Below, in pieces: positions 15,255-17,490 of a DNA stretch of 17,490 nucleotides. Under the pieces are notes generated by a model, which was not told the origin of the DNA, did no database searches, and saw nothing but the letters and a program-made list of their open reading frames with translations. The stretch is taken from positions 1 to 17,490 of the forward strand of contig CAKQQY010000032.1 of assembly GCA_934271245.1 (NCBI GenBank), read 5' to 3'. Position 1 is the first letter of the stretch; every line of letters begins with the position of its first letter. Origin of the DNA: an uncultured Clostridia bacterium (GTDB taxonomy: Bacteria > Bacillota > Clostridia > Christensenellales > Borkfalkiaceae). The position numbers were made by a program, and so were the translations under genes.

Positions 15255-16367
15255 TTATTCGTTTTTATTTTCAAAATCCTTATCCGCAAGCGAACAGAAT
15301 TCTTTTATGATTTCGATTTCCTTATGCGAATACGGTCTTAAATTCGCGCGGAAAATGTCGTGTTGCCAACGGTCGATGGGAAGGTTACTGCCGCGTAAAC
15401 TTTCCCACGGTTCGTAGTATTGCGCTCTGCTTTCGACGAGTCCGTATTGATAGGAACCGATATTTTCGAGATAGAAGAGCGGGAAAAGTTGTTCAACGTT
15501 GTTATCGTAAATTCTGTGGAGCCACTCGGTGTTATATAAAGGTCTGTCGTACTTGTCTTTCAACGCTTTAACGGTAGAAACAACGTGTTCGAAAGTGCCG
15601 TAGTGATGAAAACTTACGATATCCGAAAGTTCCATCGCCAAAAATTCTATGTCGCGAAGATTAGAAAGCGGATTTTCCACGTCTTTATTAAAGGTCATAA
15701 GCCAACTGTCTGCCGTAAGCGGTTGAATAGGATTGATTTCGCGCGCTATCTCGAAAAATTTTCTTAAATGCTTTTCCGATTTATTGAACCTTTTGGTGTT
15801 GCCGGGTTCGTTCCACATATTCCAGACGATAACTCTTTCGTCGTCTTTATAAGTAGAAATAATATCTCTTACCCATTCGTAATACTTGGGCGCCATATCT
15901 TCTTCGTCGATAGGAAGATACCCTTCGTCAAGCCCCGCCCTATGCGGCGAACGGATAACTCCGCCGTGATACCCCCACGCCGTTTCCACGGGTTTGGTTA
16001 TATCGGGCGCTTCGTACTGATCTTTCGGTACGGTACAGTCGTTGCCGAACTTGAACATTGCCGTTATGTGGTGCTTATCTAAAATAGACAACACTCTGTC
16101 CACCTTCTTTTTGTAGGCGACGGGGTCTGCGTACCAGGTTTCGAAGTTCATCGCGATTCTCACCGAGTTAAAGCCGATGCTTTCGGCAAGAGTCATTTCC
16201 TTTTCCATACACGCCATTCTTTCTTCGAACATAGGTTCTTGCCATAATTCGAACTGACAAGTGCAGTTACCGGGTAAGTAGTTACAGCCCCTGACCCACG
16301 CGTGCGAATTGTGCCACGCCCAGGCCTTTTCTTTGCTCCATTGCCCGGGATATAATTTTTCTTCCAT
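15255..16367 (-). CDS. GH5-like (clan GH-A) glycoside hydrolase without signal peptide
   Basis: This 370-residue protein belongs to a group of clan-A TIM-barrel glycosidases usually annotated as cellulase-family or 1,4-beta-xylanase proteins. Family-like segments are VRGCNYLPGN (25-34), ELWQE (40-44), LAESIGFNSVRIAMNFETW (60-78) and WNMWNEPGN (182-190), where E187 is the predicted acid/base. DIVSFHHY (249-256) and YNTEWLHR (278-285) follow, E281 being the predicted nucleophile. The protein starts MEEKLYPGQWSKEKAW with no signal peptide or membrane segment, so it probably acts in the cytoplasm on imported oligosaccharides. The Shine-Dalgarno is AGGGAGA, and the gene begins 13 bp after the GH2 gene and ends 18 bp before the propeller-protein gene. 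Its substrate cannot be stated from sequence. Confidence 0.88.
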   Translation of the reverse strand: MEEKLYPGQWSKEKAWAWHNSHAWVRGCNYLPGNCTCQFELWQEPMFEERMACMEKEMTLAESIGFNSVRIAMNFETWYADPVAYKKKVDRVLSILDKHHITAMFKFGNDCTVPKDQYEAPDITKPVETAWGYHGGVIRSPHRAGLDEGYLPIDEEDMAPKYYEWVRDIISTYKDDERVIVWNMWNEPGNTKRFNKSEKHLRKFFEIAREINPIQPLTADSWLMTFNKDVENPLSNLRDIEFLAMELSDIVSFHHYGTFEHVVSTVKALKDKYDRPLYNTEWLHRIYDNNVEQLFPLFYLENIGSYQYGLVESRAQYYEPWESLRGSNLPIDRWQHDIFRANLRPYSHKEIEIIKEFCSLADKDFENKNE

Positions 16368-16380
16368 AAGATTCTCCCTA

Positions 16381-17490
16381 TCAGTAAATTTCGTTAATGT
16401 GTTTTATTTTTTCCAAGGAAATTTTCGGTTTTCTGTCGAACGTCAAAAGTCCGTTCTTTTCCTGATAAACGTCGGTAAGTTGCGTATAGCAATACCCTGC
16501 TATTTTTTTGTTTTCGGTAGTCGCTTTAACTAATCCCGCGATACGGGTTTCAAGTTCCTTTTCCGTATTCGCGGCGTTGCCGTAACCCCAACTCGAATCG
16601 TCGGGCGAATATTTCACTCCGCCGAATTCGCTTAAAATTATCGGCTGACCGTCGTAACCGTAACCGTCGGAAAACGCGCTTCTCGTGTGCAAATCTTTTA
16701 CTCTTTCGCCTGCCGCAAACCCTTCCGAATCGGAATACGCTTCGTAAAGCGAATCTTTATCCTGCGAATAGTTGTGAACGGTAAGTATATCTGTAAAGGT
16801 GTGTTCCCAACCGTCGTTGCCGACCGCGAGCCTGTCGGGTACGAGCGTTTTCGTAATAAAGAACGCGGCGTTCACGAAGTTTTGCTGGCGTTCGTTTTCT
16901 TTAACCTGCAACGCGCCCCAACTTTCGTTAAACGGCACGTAAGCCATAACCGAAGCGAATCCGCGAATCTGCTTAACTATGCTTGCCCATTGCGTAAGCA
17001 AAGCCGTAACCGTTCTGTCGTCGGTAACGTAAGCGGAAGGCATTTCGCACCAGACGTATAAGCCCATCATATCGCAGTAGTAATAAAACCTTTCGTCTTC
17101 GATTTTCTGATGCATTCTCACGCCGTTAAAGCCCATTTCTTTAATAAGGCAAACGTCGTTATAAATCTGTTCTTCCGTACCCGTTAAATCTCCGCCGACG
17201 TAGTAACCCTGATCTAAAATCATTCGTAAATACGTCGCGGGGAGATAGTTTATTAAAATTCTGTCTTTATCCGTCGTGTAAGAAACGAGAGCGAAATACG
17301 AACCTACTTCGTCGATAACTTTCCCGTTCTTTTTAAGGCGGTATTTAACGTCGAAAAATTGTTGCGGAACGCCTGCCGACCAAGGTTTCATCGGAAGTTG
17401 TTCTTTGCGGTTTTCAAGGTCGATTAAAAGTTTGCCTTCCTTGTTAAGAATTTCCGTTTCCGTTTCGGCGACTTTATTTCCGTTAAAGTA
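16381..17490 (-). CDS. GH2 family glycosidase, N-terminal part outside the window
   Basis: GH2 enzymes (beta-galactosidase, beta-glucuronidase, beta-mannosidase and others) hydrolyse terminal beta-linked sugars with retention. The frame is open at the right edge, and 369 residues are visible: the end of the immunoglobulin-like beta-sandwich (PWSAGVPQQFFDVKYRLKKN, 36-55), then the TIM barrel. In visible-residue numbering, GFNGVRMHQK (120-129) and CEMPSAY (148-154) are barrel strands, the acid/base is E189 in YVPFNESWG, and the nucleophile is E288 in ILSEFGG. The C-terminal AGYCYTQLTDVYQEKNGL is typical of GH2. The internal ATG at 17391 is not the start. With the acid/base and nucleophile intact it should be active; substrate and signal peptide cannot be judged. 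It is the most upstream visible gene of the operon. Confidence 0.93.
   Translation of the reverse strand, partial: YFNGNKVAETETEILNKEGKLLIDLENRKEQLPMKPWSAGVPQQFFDVKYRLKKNGKVIDEVGSYFALVSYTTDKDRILINYLPATYLRMILDQGYYVGGDLTGTEEQIYNDVCLIKEMGFNGVRMHQKIEDERFYYYCDMMGLYVWCEMPSAYVTDDRTVTALLTQWASIVKQIRGFASVMAYVPFNESWGALQVKENERQQNFVNAAFFITKTLVPDRLAVGNDGWEHTFTDILTVHNYSQDKDSLYEAYSDSEGFAAGERVKDLHTRSAFSDGYGYDGQPIILSEFGGVKYSPDDSSWGYGNAANTEKELETRIAGLVKATTENKKIAGYCYTQLTDVYQEKNGLLTFDRKPKISLEKIKHINEIY

Noticed and set aside
17391..17391. Internal ATG as start of the GH2 gene
   Set aside because: The frame continues without stop to the right edge, and the upstream codons encode GH2 beta-sandwich sequence, so the real start is outside.
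1..17490. tRNA/rRNA genes, CRISPR arrays, transposases, integrases, att sites
   Set aside because: None seen: no short regularly spaced repeats, no tRNA-like cloverleaf between genes, and no recombinase motifs in any supported frame.

Overview
The window looks like a chromosomal piece of an uncultured, probably gut-dwelling Bacillota (Clostridia-type) bacterium. Three things point there: the rsmD-coaD-ylbJ neighbourhood is the one known from Bacillus/Clostridia; ylbJ is a sporulation-associated gene; and the secreted proteins carry Gram-positive style repeat and anchor modules. Composition is mid-GC with many CpG-containing codons. A finer placement (for example a Christensenellales-like family) would be a guess. 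Almost everything is on the minus strand; only ylbJ is on plus.

Housekeeping block (1-7598). Reading leftward: rarA (clamp-loader-like AAA+ ATPase) and tex (transcription accessory protein, cut by the left edge) form a two-gene unit. Its consensus-like promoter lies so close that the rarA mRNA is probably leaderless. Divergently, ylbJ runs right and its 3' end overlaps the 3' end of coaD by 29 bp. coaD is the last gene of a tight minus-strand unit alr - small 5-TM membrane protein - rsmD - coaD, with 15-bp spacing or 4-bp overlaps. A purine-rich leader region and a strong terminator separate this unit from an AEC-type transporter gene.

Glycan-utilisation block (7622-17490). A minus-strand operon runs from the right edge: a GH2 glycosidase (N-terminus off the window), a GH5-like clan-A glycosidase without signal peptide, a 1229-residue secreted protein with Laminin_G_3/concanavalin-like modules and a C-terminal sialidase/GH93-like beta-propeller, a 43-residue small protein, and a 1238-residue secreted, C-terminally anchored protein with the same N-terminal modules followed by a SASA (sialate O-acetylesterase-like SGNH) domain and InlB-type repeats. 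Genes are 7-18 bp apart, nearly all with good Shine-Dalgarno sites, and the operon ends at a hairpin terminator. The layout suggests surface attack and deacetylation of an acetylated polysaccharide or glycan, then processing by the GH2 and GH5-like enzymes. The substrate cannot be read from sequence; arabinan-rich pectin, xylan and host glycans all remain possible.

Most interesting points: the uncharacterised 43-aa gene between the two giant secreted proteins, with the best ribosome binding site of the window and an internal hairpin; the module family shared in different copy number by two neighbouring enzymes; the altered block-III motif (QGCQD) in the esterase; and several genes lacking a Shine-Dalgarno site but with a -10-like TAAAAT next to the start.
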